Shown: positions 31,659 to 32,914 of the stretch, one piece after another
Position numbering within the stretch: the first letter of the stretch is position 1
How the letters are laid out: every line of letters starts with the position of its first letter
Assembly: GCA_051891935.1 (NCBI GenBank)
Contig: JBJFFR010000159.1
Location: 1 to 32,914, forward strand
Direction: 5' to 3'
Source: UMGS363 sp051891935
GTDB lineage: Bacteria > Bacillota > Clostridia > Oscillospirales > Ruminococcaceae
Length of the DNA stretch: 32,914 nucleotides
Translations under genes and position numbers: made by a program
The notes under the pieces: model-generated
What the model was told of the DNA's origin: nothing
Databases searched by the model: none
The model's input: the letters and a program-made list of their open reading frames with translations, nothing else

Positions 31659-32114
31659 TTAAAGGTTTATTGTGTATGTGAGCCATTCGTCTTTATCGCA
31701 TTTTCCGCCGATCTTTTCGTAAAAAGCCTGTGCCGGAGTATTCCAGTCAAGACATTTCCATTCCAATCGGGAACAATGCTGTTCATTTCCAATTTCTTTG
31801 ATCGTATCAAACAACATTTTTCCTGCACCGCATCTTCTGTATTCGGGATCAATAAATACATCCTCGATATAAAGTACACGTTTTCCTGAAAATGTAGCGA
31901 TCTTATAAAAATAATATGTCATGATCCCGATAGGGACATTATTATTCTCAACGATCAACGCATTAAGACCGTTTTCTTCGTTCATCAAGTCACAGATCTG
32001 TGATCCGGTGATATTGCAGTACTCAGAAAGCTTTTCAAATTCAGCAAGCTTTTTTAGATATGCGGCAATTATCGCCGAATCTGATCCTGTTGCTTTTCTT
32101 AACGAAATATCCAT
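31659..32114 (-). CDS. GNAT acetyltransferase, diamine/thialysine N-acetyltransferase-like (SAT family)
   Basis: Protein of 151 residues. LRKATGSDSAIIAAYLKKLA at the start, the strand YIEDVFIDPEYRRCGAGKML with the acetyl-CoA loop, and LEWKCLDWNTPAQAFYEKIG resemble SSAT/thialysine N-acetyltransferases, which act on primary amines of polyamines or lysine analogues. Its stop is 21 nt before dapA, and its ATG overlaps the asd stop by one base (TAATG), so it is fully embedded in a lysine-pathway operon. A lysine- or diaminopimelate-related substrate is a reasonable guess but is inference. Confidence 0.88.
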   Translation of the reverse strand: MDISLRKATGSDSAIIAAYLKKLAEFEKLSEYCNITGSQICDLMNEENGLNALIVENNNVPIGIMTYYFYKIATFSGKRVLYIEDVFIDPEYRRCGAGKMLFDTIKEIGNEQHCSRLEWKCLDWNTPAQAFYEKIGGKCDKDEWLTYTINL

Positions 32115-32914
32115 TAATCAAAATAGCCCTTTTCAGCAAGAAGTTCAGCAAGAAGAACAGCGCCGCCTGCAGCACCTCTGAGGGTGTTATGAGAAAGGCA
32201 AGCAAACTTATAATCATACTGATTGTCTTCTCTGAGTCTGCCTATGGAAACAGCCATACCGTTTTCGATCATTCGGTCAAGCTTTGCCTGGGGACGGTTA
32301 TCCTCTTCAAAATAGTGAAGGAACTGCTTGGGAGCACTTGGGAGATTGCATTCCTGCGGAACACCCTTGAAATTCTTCCATGCTTCGAGGATCTGCTCCT
32401 TTGTGGGCTTTTTCTTGAACTTTACAAATACAGCGGCTGTGTGACCATCGGAAACAGGTACACGGAAGCACTGTGCAGTAAAGAGCGGTTCTTTGGCGCT
32501 TTCAATGTGATCTCCTTCGATCTTGCCCCAAAGCTTGAGCGGCTCCTGCTCAGACTTTTCTTCCTCTCCGCCGATATAGGGGATAACGTTGTCAAGGATC
32601 TCGGGCATTGTGTCAAATGTCTTTCCTGCACCGGAAATTGCCTGATATGTACATACAAGAACTCTGTCAATACCGAATTCATCTTTAAGAGGGTGAAGTG
32701 CGGGAACATAGCTCTGGAGTGAGCAGTTGGACTTAACTGCAATGAAGCCTCTCTTTGTACCAAGACGCTTTCTCTGTGCAGCAATTATCTCAATGTGTTC
32801 AGGGTTGATCTCGGGAACAACCATTGGAACGTCAGGAGTGAATCTGTGTGCAGAGTTGTTGGAAACAACAGGGCATTCAGCCTTTGCATAACGCTCTTCA
32901 AGAGCCTTGATCTC
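32114..32914 (-). CDS. asd: Aspartate-semialdehyde dehydrogenase (C-terminal part; gene runs off the right edge)
   Basis: The visible 266 residues begin mid-protein at the window edge. The enzyme reduces aspartyl phosphate to aspartate semialdehyde, substrate of DapA. The nucleophilic cysteine lies in VKSNCSLQSYVPAL, with VSNNSAHRF and VPMVVPEINPEH before it and TYQAISGAGKTFD after. The FRVPVSDGHTAAVFVKFK strand is conserved. The longer SNCSLQ form fits the archaeal/fungal-type ASADH found in many Firmicutes. It is the first visible gene of the dap operon; the regulatory leader, possibly with a lysine riboswitch, would be outside the window. Confidence 0.94.
   Translation of the reverse strand, partial: EIKALEERYAKAECPVVSNNSAHRFTPDVPMVVPEINPEHIEIIAAQRKRLGTKRGFIAVKSNCSLQSYVPALHPLKDEFGIDRVLVCTYQAISGAGKTFDTMPEILDNVIPYIGGEEEKSEQEPLKLWGKIEGDHIESAKEPLFTAQCFRVPVSDGHTAAVFVKFKKKPTKEQILEAWKNFKGVPQECNLPSAPKQFLHYFEEDNRPQAKLDRMIENGMAVSIGRLREDNQYDYKFACLSHNTLRGAAGGAVLLAELLAEKGYFD

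Noticed and set aside
32060..32722. 220-residue plus-strand open frame opposite asd
   Set aside because: It lies antisense to a clear asd/GNAT coding region and has no ribosome site or recognisable domain.

Overview
The window looks like the chromosome of a spore-forming, low-to-moderate GC Gram-positive anaerobe, most likely an Oscillospiraceae (Ruminococcus-type) genome. The reasons are the cotJ spore-coat operon, strong AGGAGG-type ribosome sites with TTGACA-17-TATAAT promoters, a Na+-pumping decarboxylase pair, GH25 and GH43-related sequence, a lipoprotein CotH kinase, and the AT-biased codon use. The organism assignment is inference; no rRNA or tRNA gene is present.

Layout. 1-3.6 kb: branched-chain amino acid genes, with a 5' part of leuC, a divergent LysR regulator whose promoter overlaps that of leuC, and ilvB. 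3.6-8.6 kb: a membrane protein, then on the minus strand an EAL-HDOD signalling protein, a HAD phosphatase translationally coupled to a NYN/LOTUS RNA-type protein, and a secreted GH25 lysozyme with two BIG2 domains. 8.7-9.8 kb: cotJA-cotJB-cotJC. 9.8-15.2 kb: a PHP phosphoesterase, a decayed gene fragment, an acetyltransferase carrying a GH43 N-terminus, an alpha/beta hydrolase with a lipoprotein, and an iron alcohol dehydrogenase. 15.2-19.7 kb: an accessory patch of hairpin repeats, a CotH lipoprotein and a large serine recombinase with two small upstream ORFs. 19.7-22.7 kb: small plus-strand genes (three GNAT acetyltransferases, a frameshifted DUF3795 protein, a HEAT-like protein) and a ComEA-like protein. 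22.7-26.8 kb: recD2, comF and mreB/mbl. 26.8-29.9 kb: oadG-oadB and mscS between two inverted copies of a 164-bp repeat. 29.9 kb to the end: the lysine/diaminopimelate operon asd-GNAT-dapA-dapB on the minus strand.

The most notable non-genic content is two families of miniature inverted-repeat elements. One family shares ATACTAA...TTAGTAT-like ends (near 4.2, 15.3, 15.4 and 19.5 kb). In two copies the core is conserved while the outer arms differ in sequence yet stay self-complementary. The other is a 164-bp element present twice in opposite orientation, each copy flanked by ATAA. Other leads are the GH43-GNAT chimera, the A7-tract frameshift, the unusual CotJC tail, the divergent leuC/LysR operator and the recombinase module. 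I saw no CRISPR array, no convincing riboswitch, and no complete multi-gene system that is clearly new.
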